9,177 nt of DNA from an uncultured Mollicutes bacterium (GTDB lineage: Bacteria > Bacillota_I > Bacilli_A > RF39 > UBA660), in NCBI GenBank assembly GCA_900550145.1, contig URRF01000044.1, positions 1-9,177 on the forward strand, given 5' to 3'. The translations under genes and the position numbers were made by a program. Positions 1-7,376 of the stretch are shown here, one piece after another (position 1 is the stretch's first letter; each line of letters opens with the position of its first letter). The notes beneath the pieces were generated by a model, which ran no database searches, had not been told where the DNA came from, and was given only the letters and a program-made list of their open reading frames with translations.

Positions 1-584
1 AGAATTACTTAAATACAATGTATTATGGAGGAACAAGTGTAACTTGTTATAATGGGCAAAATAAAAAAGAAGTAACATGTCCAGCAAATAAACTAGATAA
101 TACATCAAAAAGTTTAATAGATAACTATACATGGAATACAGGAGCAATAGAATTGGGAAAAGCATCAGATACACTTGCATTTTATAAGGATGAAAGAGGA
201 AATCTAACTGGACTGATAAATAATGATACAGTAGAAAGAACAACAACGTGGCCTGGATATATTGGACTACCATATGCAACGGACTGGGCATATGCAAGTG
301 GTAATGACATATGCGAAGTGAATATGCGTTCAAAAGATAGTTCTAATAAATATATATGCTTGAATGATAATTGGATGTCTAAAGGTGAAGAATATTGGAC
401 ATTGTCGCCTCGTGCAAGTAATGTGAATAATATATGGATGGTCAGTAATTTTGTAAGTGTTTGGACTAATTCAGCATCAAGTCCTTATGCTTTACATCCC
501 TCAATCTATCTAAAAAATAATGTACAAATAATAAGTGGAACTGGAACAAGTAGTGATCCATATATATTAAAAGCAGGAGTATAA
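1..584 (+). CDS. C-terminal part of a large, probably surface-exposed protein (5' end outside window)
   Basis: The reading frame is open from base 3 through the ATG at 18, so this is the 3' end of a longer gene and that ATG is probably internal. The visible ~190 residues resemble the C-terminal module common in large exported proteins of uncultured low-GC gut Bacillota, which I associate with DUF6273-like folds. Landmarks are a Trp/Tyr-rich middle, CLNDNWMSKGEEYWTLSP near residues 113-130, then a run rich in Asn and Ser, then HPSIYLKNNVQI and GTGTSSDPYIL at the end. Several Cys pairs (for example ICEV and YICL) would suit disulfides outside the cell. No membrane segment or sorting motif lies in the visible part; an anchor, if present, would be upstream. 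Exact function unknown; ligand binding or surface display is inference. A strong terminator follows directly. Confidence 0.6.
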   Translation, partial: NYLNTMYYGGTSVTCYNGQNKKEVTCPANKLDNTSKSLIDNYTWNTGAIELGKASDTLAFYKDERGNLTGLINNDTVERTTTWPGYIGLPYATDWAYASGNDICEVNMRSKDSSNKYICLNDNWMSKGEEYWTLSPRASNVNNIWMVSNFVSVWTNSASSPYALHPSIYLKNNVQIISGTGTSSDPYILKAGV

Positions 585-607
585 TAATAGTAATGAAAAT
601 TAGGTTT

Positions 608-640
608 AAAAGAAATTATTTAAAAATAGTTTCTTTTTTT
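608..640 (+). terminator. Rho-independent terminator after the surface-protein gene
   Basis: A 13-bp stem (608-620 with 625-637, one G-U pair) closes a four-base loop TAAA, and the T run continues to 640. It starts 24 bases after the stop codon and separates the surface-protein gene from typA. Confidence 0.85.
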
Positions 641-646
641 ATTATT

Positions 647-673
647 TTGTGCTAATATTTATACTTGTATAAA
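647..673 (+). promoter_or_regulatory. Candidate promoter of typA
   Basis: TTGTGC (647-652) and TATAAA (668-673) are separated by 15 bases, which is short. The typA ATG is only 15 bases past the -10 box, so the leader would be very short. Placement after a strong terminator supports a promoter somewhere in this gap, but the exact boxes are uncertain. Confidence 0.35.
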
Positions 674-688
674 AAGTGAGTGAAGTTT

Positions 689-2497
689 ATGGAAAAAATA
701 ATTAATATTGCAGTTATTGCACACGTTGATGCTGGTAAATCTACATTAGTAGATGCTATGTTAAAACAAACGGGAACTTTATCTGGTAAAGATGAAGAAG
801 TAAGTCAAGTAATGGATTCAAATGATTTAGAGAGGGAAAGAGGAATTACTATATATTCTAAAAACTGTTCTATAAAGTATAAGGGTATAAAGATAAATAT
901 AGTAGATACTCCAGGTCATGCTGATTTTTCATCAGAGGTTGAAAGAATAATGAAAACAGTAGATAGTGTTATTCTTTTAGTAGATGCAAAAGAAGGCCCA
1001 ATGCCACAAACTAGATTTGTTTTAGAAAAATCACTTGAGGTAGGACTTAAACCAATACTATTTATAAATAAGATAGATAAAAAAGATGCTAGAAGTGCAG
1101 AAGTAGTTGATATGACTTTTGATTTATTCTTATCATTAAATGCAACAGATGAACAACTTAATTTTCCAATAATATATGGAATTGCAAGAGATGGAATTGC
1201 AAGGAAAAATGAACATGATACAAATAATGACTTAATACCATTATTAGATTTAATAGTTGATACAGTTAAACCATATGAGGGAAATGAAAATGATCCACTT
1301 CAAATGCAAGTATCATCCTTAGCATATGATGAATATATAGGAAGATTAGGAATAGGAAGAATATCAAAAGGAAAGATTACTGTTGGTGAAGAAGTAGCAG
1401 TATCAAGAGTAGATGGAACTATTGAAAAAGCAAGAATAACTAAATTATTTATAAATGAAGGAATTAAAAGAAAAGAAGTTAAAGAAGCATATTATGGAGA
1501 TATAGTAACAGTTGCTGGAATAAGTGATGTTTCTATTGGCGAAACTATATGCGATAAAGATTTCATAAATCCAATGGAAATGATACATATAGAAGAACCA
1601 ACTTTATCTATGAATTTTTTAGTAAATTCAAGTCCATTTGCAGGACGTAGTGGTAAATTTGTAACGATAAGACATATAAAAGATAGGTTAGATAGAGAAT
1701 TAGAAACAAATGTAGGACTTAAAGTATTACCATTAGATGGTTTAGATGGATATAAGGTATATGGTAGAGGTGAATTACATTTATCAATATTACTTGAAAA
1801 TATGAGAAGAGAAGGATATGAATTATCTGTATCAAAACCAGAAGTAATATTAAAAGAAATAGATGGTGTTAAATGTGAACCATTTGAAAAAGTAATAATT
1901 ACTTTACCAGATGATTATAGCGGAACTGTAATAAATTCGTTAAATGAGAGAAAAGGAATACTAGAAACTATTGAATCAAAAGATGGATATACTAAAATAG
2001 AATATCTTGTTCCTACAAGAGGTATTATTGGATATAGAAGTCAATTTATTAATGCTACAAAAGGTGAAGGTGTAATGGTAAAAAGTTTCCATTCATATAT
2101 GCCATATGTTGGTAAGATACAAGGAAGAAAAAATGGTGTACTTGTATCAATGGAAAATGGAAAAACTATGGGATATTCTCTATGGAACTTAGAAGATAGG
2201 GGAACTTTAATAGTGACACCTGCAACAGAAGTATATATTGGTATGATAATAGGAATTCATAATAGACCAGAAGATTTAAATGTAAATCCATGTAAAAACA
2301 AACAATTAACAAATACAAGAGCATCTGGATCAGATGATGCAATTACACTTGTTCCACCAAAAAAATTCTCACTAGAAGAGGCCTTAGAATTTATAGAAGA
2401 TGATGAATTAGTAGAAATAACACCAGATGATATTAGATTGAGAAAAAAAGTATTAGATCCTAAACTAAGATTTAGAGAAAATGGAAAAACTGAATAA
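689..2497 (+). CDS. typA: Ribosome-associated translational GTPase TypA/BipA
   Basis: Cytosolic translational GTPase of the EF-G/LepA superfamily that binds the ribosome and aids 50S assembly and growth under stress (family knowledge). At 602 residues it is full length (E. coli BipA is about 607). GTPase motifs: P-loop AHVDAGKS 11-18, switch I RGIT 51-54, DTPGH 73-77 with the catalytic His, NKID 127-130. The C-terminal half is diagnostic of TypA: GRGELHLSILLENMRREGYE, PTRGIIGYRSQF, NTRASGSDDA and a final stretch ending in RLRKKVLD. The ATG at 689 is preferred over an in-frame GTG at 680: it matches the usual TypA start (MEKI.NIA.IAHVD) and has GTGAG about 8 bases upstream. Oddity: the P-loop reads DAGKS where TypA proteins usually have DHGKT. 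Flanked by terminators on both sides, so probably transcribed alone. Confidence 0.96.
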   Translation: MEKIINIAVIAHVDAGKSTLVDAMLKQTGTLSGKDEEVSQVMDSNDLERERGITIYSKNCSIKYKGIKINIVDTPGHADFSSEVERIMKTVDSVILLVDAKEGPMPQTRFVLEKSLEVGLKPILFINKIDKKDARSAEVVDMTFDLFLSLNATDEQLNFPIIYGIARDGIARKNEHDTNNDLIPLLDLIVDTVKPYEGNENDPLQMQVSSLAYDEYIGRLGIGRISKGKITVGEEVAVSRVDGTIEKARITKLFINEGIKRKEVKEAYYGDIVTVAGISDVSIGETICDKDFINPMEMIHIEEPTLSMNFLVNSSPFAGRSGKFVTIRHIKDRLDRELETNVGLKVLPLDGLDGYKVYGRGELHLSILLENMRREGYELSVSKPEVILKEIDGVKCEPFEKVIITLPDDYSGTVINSLNERKGILETIESKDGYTKIEYLVPTRGIIGYRSQFINATKGEGVMVKSFHSYMPYVGKIQGRKNGVLVSMENGKTMGYSLWNLEDRGTLIVTPATEVYIGMIIGIHNRPEDLNVNPCKNKQLTNTRASGSDDAITLVPPKKFSLEEALEFIEDDELVEITPDDIRLRKKVLDPKLRFRENGKTE

Positions 2498-2506
2498 TAT
2501 AAATTT

Positions 2507-2533
2507 GAATTAGTTTAAACTAATTCTTTTTTT
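2507..2533 (+). terminator. Rho-independent terminator of typA
   Basis: GAATTAGT (2507-2514) and ACTAATTC (2519-2526) form a perfect 8-bp stem with a TTAA loop, followed by seven T. It begins 10 bases after the typA stop codon. Confidence 0.85.
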
Positions 2534-2585
2534 GTATACATGTGTAAAAAATTTTATATTTCCTTTTATTATAAATAAAAATTGT

Positions 2586-2591
2586 TATAAT
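2586..2591 (+). promoter_or_regulatory. Candidate -10 box of pyk
   Basis: A perfect TATAAT lies in the short gap after the typA terminator, 18 bases before the pyk ATG. No good -35 box is seen 16-18 bases upstream, and the implied transcript would begin at or next to the ribosome binding site. In DNA this AT-rich a chance match is possible. Confidence 0.35.
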
Positions 2592-2597
2592 AATAAT

Positions 2598-2603
2598 GGT
2601 GAT
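2598..2603 (+). promoter_or_regulatory. Ribosome binding site that fixes the pyk start
   Basis: GGTGAT ends 6 bases before the ATG at 2610. The same hexamer precedes other genes here (6855, 7368, 7995 and the reverse-strand gene at 7931), so it is the usual Shine-Dalgarno form of this genome. It decides for 2610 against an upstream in-frame TTG at 2532. Confidence 0.85.
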
Positions 2604-2609
2604 TATATT

Positions 2610-4025
2610 ATGAAAAAAACAAAACTTATATGTACTATTGGACCTTCTTCTATTGATGATGAAATACTTATAAAAATGATAAAAGAGGGTATGGATGTTG
2701 CTAGAGTTAACTTATCGCATTCAAATCATGATTTTGCATCTTTAGTAGTAGAAAAAATACGAAAAATTAATAAAAAATTAAATACTAATGTAGGAATCAT
2801 GTTTGATACTAAAGGTCCAGAGATAAGAGTAGGTACTTTTAAAAACGGATATATTGAATTAAAAGAAGGAAATATAGTTACATTAACACCCAAAGAATCA
2901 GATGGAACTAATGGTATGATTAATATAACGCATAAAAATTTATCTCGTAGTTTGGATATTGAAAGTGTGCTTATATTAGATGAAGGTGCTATTGAACTTT
3001 CTGTTATTGGAATAAAAAATACAGACATAATGTGTAAAGTAATAAGAGGGGGAATATTAAAAGATAATAAGAGAATAAATGTATTAGATACACCTCTTGA
3101 CATAGATTTTTTATCTATTGCAGATAAAGATGATATATTATTCTCATCTAACTTAGACATTGATTTTCTTTCACTTTCATTTGTTAGAAATGCAAATGAT
3201 GTACTTGATGTTAACGATATTTTAATTGGAGAAAGAAATGAACATACTCAACTAATTAGTAAAATTGAAAATCAAAGTGCAATAGATGATATTGAAAATA
3301 TAGTAAAAGTTAGTGATGGAATATTAGTGGCAAGAGGAGATTTAGGTGTTGAAATAGAGTTAGAAAAATTACCATGTGCACAAAAAATGATAGTAAGAAA
3401 AGCACAAGAAAAAAATAAAATATGCATTGTCGCAACAGAAATGCTTTCATCAATGGAAACAAAAACAAGACCAACAAGAGCAGAAGTATCAGATGTTGCA
3501 AATGCTGTTATAGATGGTGTAGATGCAGTTATGTTAAGTGGAGAAACTGCTATTGGTAATTATCCTAAAGAGGCAACATCAACCATAACTAAAATAATAA
3601 GAGAAACAGAAAAAAACCTTGATTATAAAAAGATGTTAATGGATAAAAATAGTGATAAAAAAGAAGATACTACAGCTGCACTTGCATATAGTACTGTAGA
3701 TATAGCTAATATGATAAACGTAAGTGCAATTGTCACATCTACAAACAGTGGATATACAGCAAGAAGAGTTAGTAGCTATAGACCAAATTGTCCAATAATA
3801 GCAACAACTCCTGATAAAAAAACAGCAACAAGTTTATCACTTAATTGGGGTATAATACCTATAGTAGTAAAAAAATTTAATAGTACAGATGAAATAATAG
3901 AAAATGCAAAAGAAGAAGTAAAAAACATACTTGATATAAAAGAAGAAACTAAAATAATAGTAACTGGTGGATTTCCTATTAAAAAATCAAGAAGTACAAA
4001 CTTTATAAAAATTGAGAATATATAA
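2610..4025 (+). CDS. pyk: Pyruvate kinase
   Basis: Converts phosphoenolpyruvate and ADP to pyruvate and ATP, the last step of glycolysis, in the cytosol. The 471 residues match the short PykF-type enzyme (about 470) and lack the extra C-terminal PEP-utiliser-like domain of many Bacillus enzymes. Visible landmarks: TKLICTIGPSS at 4-14; R32 and N34 in VARVNLSHS; FDTKGPEIRVG opening the B domain; SLSFVRNANDV; catalytic Lys 218 in SKIENQ with metal ligands E220 and D244 (VARGDLGVEIE); T276 in ATEML; then RPTRAEVSDVANAV and VMLSGETAIGNYPKEA. The C domain has TNSGYTARRVSSYRP and ends NFIKIENI. Two departures from the common pattern: ATEML where most have ATQML, and a Lys/Arg-rich KKSRSTN in place of the usual Gly/Thr-rich C-terminal loop that helps bind effector sugars. 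Start chosen by GGTGAT and homology. Confidence 0.97.
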   Translation: MKKTKLICTIGPSSIDDEILIKMIKEGMDVARVNLSHSNHDFASLVVEKIRKINKKLNTNVGIMFDTKGPEIRVGTFKNGYIELKEGNIVTLTPKESDGTNGMINITHKNLSRSLDIESVLILDEGAIELSVIGIKNTDIMCKVIRGGILKDNKRINVLDTPLDIDFLSIADKDDILFSSNLDIDFLSLSFVRNANDVLDVNDILIGERNEHTQLISKIENQSAIDDIENIVKVSDGILVARGDLGVEIELEKLPCAQKMIVRKAQEKNKICIVATEMLSSMETKTRPTRAEVSDVANAVIDGVDAVMLSGETAIGNYPKEATSTITKIIRETEKNLDYKKMLMDKNSDKKEDTTAALAYSTVDIANMINVSAIVTSTNSGYTARRVSSYRPNCPIIATTPDKKTATSLSLNWGIIPIVVKKFNSTDEIIENAKEEVKNILDIKEETKIIVTGGFPIKKSRSTNFIKIENI

Positions 4026-4043
4026 TTATTTTCTTTTTTTTTT
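4014..4043 (+). terminator. Weak terminator overlapping the pyk stop codon
   Basis: GAGAATA (4014-4020) and TATTTTC (4027-4033) can form a 7-bp stem (one G-U) around the loop TATAAT, followed by ten T (4034-4043). The stem is AT-rich and weak, but the long T run directly after it fits intrinsic termination. Confidence 0.5.
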
Positions 4044-4064
4044 CTTTATTTTTATTTAAAATAA

Positions 4065-4073
4065 TGATAAAAT
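4065..4073 (+). promoter_or_regulatory. Candidate extended -10 promoter of the GH31 gene
   Basis: TGATAAAAT fits the extended -10 pattern TGnTAnAAT. The -35 region is only T-rich (TTTATT around 4045). A start near 4080 would give a leader of about 19 bases, leaving room for the ribosome binding site at 4087. Confidence 0.4.
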
Positions 4074-4086
4074 TGTATTGAAAATA

Positions 4087-4093
4087 GAGGGTG
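4087..4093 (+). promoter_or_regulatory. Ribosome binding site that fixes the GH31 start
   Basis: GAGGGTG ends 5 bases before the ATG at 4099. This favours 4099 over an in-frame TTG at 4078, which has no comparable site. Confidence 0.75.
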
Positions 4094-4098
4094 TTGCT

Positions 4099-6465
4099 AT
4101 GTATGACTTAGGTAATCAGTTTCATTTTGATTTAAATAAAGCAAAAACTAATCCAGATTCCATATTAACAGGAAATAACTATAGAATTAGTGTACTAACA
4201 GAAAGGTTAGTAAGAATAGAGTATAGTAAGAATGGATTGTTTATTGATGCTCCTACACAACTTGTATTGTGTAGAAATTTTCCTGTACCTAAATTTGATG
4301 TGAATGAGGATAGTAAATATATAGAACTAAAAACAGAGTATTTTAAATTAACATATAAAAAAAATAATCCAATTACATCATCAAGTTTAAAAATACAACC
4401 AACTTCCTCAGATGATTTTTGGTATTACAAACATCCAGAAGTTAGAACTTATGATGCATCTTTAGTGTCTTTAGATTCAGAAAAAAAGTATATTAAAGGA
4501 ATTTTCTCATCAAGTGGATTTAGTAGTATAGATGATTCAAATTCATTATTACTTGATATAAATGGTAACTTTGTAAAAAAGCAATCAAATTCACTAGATA
4601 TATATGTATTTGTATATAAAGATGACTTTGATTTGGCTTTAAAAGATTACTTTGCATTAACAGGTAGAGCTCCTTTAATACCAAGATATGCTCTAGGAAA
4701 TTGGTGGAGCAAGAATTATGGTTACAAAGAAGCTGCATTAGATAAATTATTTAATAGATTTGAAAAAGAGGAAATACCTATATCAGTTTTATTATTAGAT
4801 AAAACTTGGCATATAACAAATAATAGATATAATACTGGTTATACATTTGATAGAACTCTTATACCAAACCCTAATGAATTTATATCTAAAATGCATAATA
4901 GAGGTGTTAGAGTAGGTGTTAATATAAATCCTATAGAAGGAATTTATCCTCACGAAGAAATGTATAAAAAAGTATTAGAATACATAAAAGTAAATGATAA
5001 TACAGTAATTCCATTCACACCATTCAATCCACATTTTTTAGATATAATTATGAAAATAATGTTACATTCACTTACTAATATTGGAGTAGACTTCTTTTGG
5101 CTAGATTATCCAAATAAAGAAAGATTATCACAATATTTTCTAAATCACTATTTATTCTTAGATTCAGGAAGAAATGAAGATAGAAGAAGTATGCTATTAA
5201 GTAGAAATCCTATAATAGCATCTCATAGATATGGAATACTTTATTCAGGAAGAACGAAAGTAAGCTTTGATACACTAAAAACTATACCATATATAAATAC
5301 TAGTGCTGCAAATATTGGAGTGTCTTGGTGGAGTCATGATGTAGGTGGTTTTATGGGTGGTATGGAAGATGGAGAACTTTATCTAAGATGGATTCAACTT
5401 GGATGTTTTAGCCCTATATTTAGAATATCAGTAAATGAAGGAAGATATTATAAAAGAGAACCATGGAGATGGGATGTAAAAACATTTCAAATTGTAAAAA
5501 AATATATGCAATTAAGAAATAGATTAGTACCTTACATTTATTCAGAAGCATATAGATACTATGATGCAGGAATAAATATAGTAAAGCCACTATATCATAT
5601 AAGAAGAGAATTGTATTACGATTCATTTTATAAAAACGAATATTTATTCGGTTCACAACTTCTAATTTCTCCACTTACAGATAAAAAAGATCAACTTATG
5701 AATAGAGTAGTACATAAATTTTTCTTACCAGAAGGTATGTGGTACGACTTTAATAATGGTAAAAAATATCCAGGAGGAAGAAGTTACGTATCATTCTTTA
5801 AAGATGAAGATTATCCAGTATTTGCAAGAAGTGGCTCAATAATTCCTATGAATGCTAAATTAGATAATAGCTTAATGATTCCAACTGATTTAGAAATACA
5901 CATCTTTCCAGGCGTAAATAACTCATTTCAATTATATGAAGATGATGGAATAAGCAACCTATACAAATATGAATATTTCCTAAAAACACTTATCGACTAT
6001 AATTATCAAGAAAACAATTATACAGTAATTATAAGATCAATAGCAGGTAAAAGTGGTATTGTTCCACAATACAGAAATTATAAAATAAGATTTAGAAATA
6101 CCTTAAAAACAGATAATGTCATTGCTAATTTTGATGGAACTAACTTAGAAGTTAATAGTTATCTTGATGAAAAAGATTTCATAGTAGAAGTAAAAAATGT
6201 AAAAACTATCGGACAACTTACTATTAATTGCAAAGGAAAGGCAATAGAAGTTGATTCAATAAGTGTTATAAATGAAGATATAGACAGTATTATATCTGAT
6301 TTAGAAGTTGAAACTGCACTAAAAGATAAAATTGCAAGTATATTATTTAGTAACTTGCCAATAAAGAAAAAACGTATACAAATTAGAAAACTAAAACGTG
6401 ATAAATTAGATCAAAAATTTATTAAAATGTTCCTAAGGTTACTTGAATATGTAGAACAGATATAA
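4099..6465 (+). CDS. Glycoside hydrolase family 31 protein (alpha-glucosidase-like), cytosolic
   Basis: A 788-residue GH31 protein; the family cleaves or transfers alpha-linked glucose, xylose or related sugars by a retaining mechanism. No signal peptide is seen, so it probably acts on imported oligosaccharides. Order: N-terminal beta-sandwich (about 1-200), TIM barrel beginning around PRYALGNWWSKNYGY, barrel strand GVDFFWLDYPN with predicted nucleophile D336, then ANIGVSWWSHDVGGF (D414), REPWRWD and LRNRLVPYIYSEAY, then C-terminal beta domains including a DUF5110-like part (HIFPGVNNSFQLYEDDG). Where GH31 enzymes usually have GDT with the acid/base Asp, this one reads YSGRTKVSFD: Arg 385, with the next Asp at 391. 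I believe related Bacillota proteins share this GRT form, so it may mark a subclade, not a dead enzyme. The last ~64 residues form a Lys/Arg-rich, probably helical tail. Substrate cannot be assigned from sequence. Confidence 0.9.
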   Translation: MYDLGNQFHFDLNKAKTNPDSILTGNNYRISVLTERLVRIEYSKNGLFIDAPTQLVLCRNFPVPKFDVNEDSKYIELKTEYFKLTYKKNNPITSSSLKIQPTSSDDFWYYKHPEVRTYDASLVSLDSEKKYIKGIFSSSGFSSIDDSNSLLLDINGNFVKKQSNSLDIYVFVYKDDFDLALKDYFALTGRAPLIPRYALGNWWSKNYGYKEAALDKLFNRFEKEEIPISVLLLDKTWHITNNRYNTGYTFDRTLIPNPNEFISKMHNRGVRVGVNINPIEGIYPHEEMYKKVLEYIKVNDNTVIPFTPFNPHFLDIIMKIMLHSLTNIGVDFFWLDYPNKERLSQYFLNHYLFLDSGRNEDRRSMLLSRNPIIASHRYGILYSGRTKVSFDTLKTIPYINTSAANIGVSWWSHDVGGFMGGMEDGELYLRWIQLGCFSPIFRISVNEGRYYKREPWRWDVKTFQIVKKYMQLRNRLVPYIYSEAYRYYDAGINIVKPLYHIRRELYYDSFYKNEYLFGSQLLISPLTDKKDQLMNRVVHKFFLPEGMWYDFNNGKKYPGGRSYVSFFKDEDYPVFARSGSIIPMNAKLDNSLMIPTDLEIHIFPGVNNSFQLYEDDGISNLYKYEYFLKTLIDYNYQENNYTVIIRSIAGKSGIVPQYRNYKIRFRNTLKTDNVIANFDGTNLEVNSYLDEKDFIVEVKNVKTIGQLTINCKGKAIEVDSISVINEDIDSIISDLEVETALKDKIASILFSNLPIKKKRIQIRKLKRDKLDQKFIKMFLRLLEYVEQI

Positions 6466-6488
6466 TATACTAAAAAAGTATATTATAT
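6460..6488 (+). terminator. AT-only hairpin at the end of the GH31 gene
   Basis: ATATAATATACT (6460-6471) pairs perfectly with AGTATATTATAT (6477-6488) around an AAAAA loop; the 12-bp stem contains the GH31 stop codon. Only a short T-rich tail follows (TTATT), so it may be a weak or partial terminator, or a structure that sets the 3' end of the GH31 message. Confidence 0.5.
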
Positions 6489-6507
6489 TTATTAATAGAG
6501 GTGTATT

Positions 6508-6855
6508 ATGGAGTTAATAACTAAATTTCTAGTAATATTCATTACAATTTTTTCCTTATATATGATTTACTTTTACTTTAGAAATAAAAATAAAAAATGG
6601 GGGAATATTCCACCAATAGAAATATCATTTTTAATGAGAATATATGGAAATAATATTTTAAAATTAGGAATAGATAAAGTTCAAAAAGATGTTGCACTTA
6701 TAAATTCATTTATTATAACAACTGATTTATTTATATATTTTAATATTGAATCTATAATATTGAAAATGACAATAATGTTTATTAATACTTTCATATTAAT
6801 ATTAATTATTTATCTAATGTTAGGTAAAATTTATTTAAAAAAATTATATAAATAG
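6508..6855 (+). CDS. Small membrane protein of unknown function
   Basis: 115 residues with three likely membrane helices: residues about 5-24 (LITKFLVIFITIFSLYMIYF), about 67-85 (a Phe/Ile-rich stretch after INSFIITTDLF) and about 88-107 (MFINTFILILIIYLMLG). A basic stretch NKNKK follows the first helix. Between helices 1 and 2 lies a soluble part with PPIEISFLMRIYG, which matches my memory of a conserved P-(V/I)-E-(I/V)-x-(Y/F)-L motif in small membrane proteins of low-GC gut Bacillota; no function is known to me. GAGGTG at 6498-6503 supports the ATG. Its TAG stop overlaps the ribosome binding site of the lipoprotein gene that follows, so the two are probably co-transcribed and translationally coupled. 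Confidence 0.75.
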   Translation: MELITKFLVIFITIFSLYMIYFYFRNKNKKWGNIPPIEISFLMRIYGNNILKLGIDKVQKDVALINSFIITTDLFIYFNIESIILKMTIMFINTFILILIIYLMLGKIYLKKLYK

Positions 6856-6863
6856 GTGATTTT

Positions 6864-7343
6864 ATGAAGAAGTCCTTTGTAATTATTTTATGTTTATTTT
6901 TACTAACTGCTTGTAACAAAGAAGAAACTAAAGAAAAAATTATATACAATAATTACATAAAAACACTAAATAACAACTTTAAAACAACCAATAATATACC
7001 ATTTGACATAGAAATATATTTAGATAAAATATCAAATACAGAAGTAATGTATAGAGCAATAATAGATAATCCAAAAACATCTATTAAGAATATAGAGGTG
7101 TTAATAATACACAACAAATATACAAAAGATATATACCCATCATCAGGAATATTTGATGAAAAATATAGTTTAATACCAAATACTATAGAAAAAAGTAATA
7201 ATATTGTAAAAGGAATAATTTTAATTGGATATATACCATACGAAGGAGATTTAGGAAATATCGATGTAGAATTTAAATTATATTTAAAATATACTGATGA
7301 TGATTCAAATGTACATGAAGTTATGTATTCGACAAAAAAATAA
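6864..7343 (+). CDS. Small lipoprotein of unknown function
   Basis: 159 residues. The N-terminus is a clear lipoprotein signal: MKKS, a hydrophobic stretch, then LTAC with the lipidated Cys at residue 17, so the mature ~143 residues sit on the outer face of the membrane. An Asn/Lys/Thr-rich linker (about 18-45) leads to a beta-strand-rich domain; recognisable points are RAIIDNPKTSIKNIEVLIIH, YPSSGIFDEKYSLIPN and GIILIGYIPYEGDLG. I do not recognise the family by name; an Ig-like or other beta-sandwich fold is a guess. GGTGAT at 6855-6860 overlaps the stop of the membrane protein gene just upstream, which suggests coupling and perhaps a joint envelope role. The next gene follows after 33 bases with no clear terminator between. 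Confidence 0.8.
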   Translation: MKKSFVIILCLFLLTACNKEETKEKIIYNNYIKTLNNNFKTTNNIPFDIEIYLDKISNTEVMYRAIIDNPKTSIKNIEVLIIHNKYTKDIYPSSGIFDEKYSLIPNTIEKSNNIVKGIILIGYIPYEGDLGNIDVEFKLYLKYTDDDSNVHEVMYSTKK

Positions 7344-7376
7344 TAAAAATCCATTTATCATAATAATGGTGATACT

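Noticed and set aside
405..510. Variable region of a diversity-generating retroelement target
   Set aside because: The Asn-rich C-terminal stretch is suggestive, but no template repeat or reverse transcriptase is visible in the window and the sequence alone gives no sign of adenine-directed change.
680..688. GTG at 680 as the typA start
   Set aside because: It adds MKF to a protein whose family begins near MEKI, and it sits within the likely ribosome binding sequence of the ATG at 689.
689..2497. Tetracycline-resistance ribosome protection protein (TetM type), prompted by the AHVDAGKS P-loop
   Set aside because: The C-terminal half carries TypA-specific motifs and the length (602) is TypA's, shorter than TetM.
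2532..2609. N-terminal extension of pyruvate kinase from a TTG at 2532
   Set aside because: The added residues are Asn/Phe-rich translation of the intergenic gap; GGTGAT plus family length place the start at 2610.
2726..3160. Long reverse-strand reading frame inside pyk, and similar ones at 6953-7354 and 8162-8455
   Set aside because: They lie opposite well-supported genes, have no ribosome binding sites or recognisable families, and reflect AT-rich codon use.
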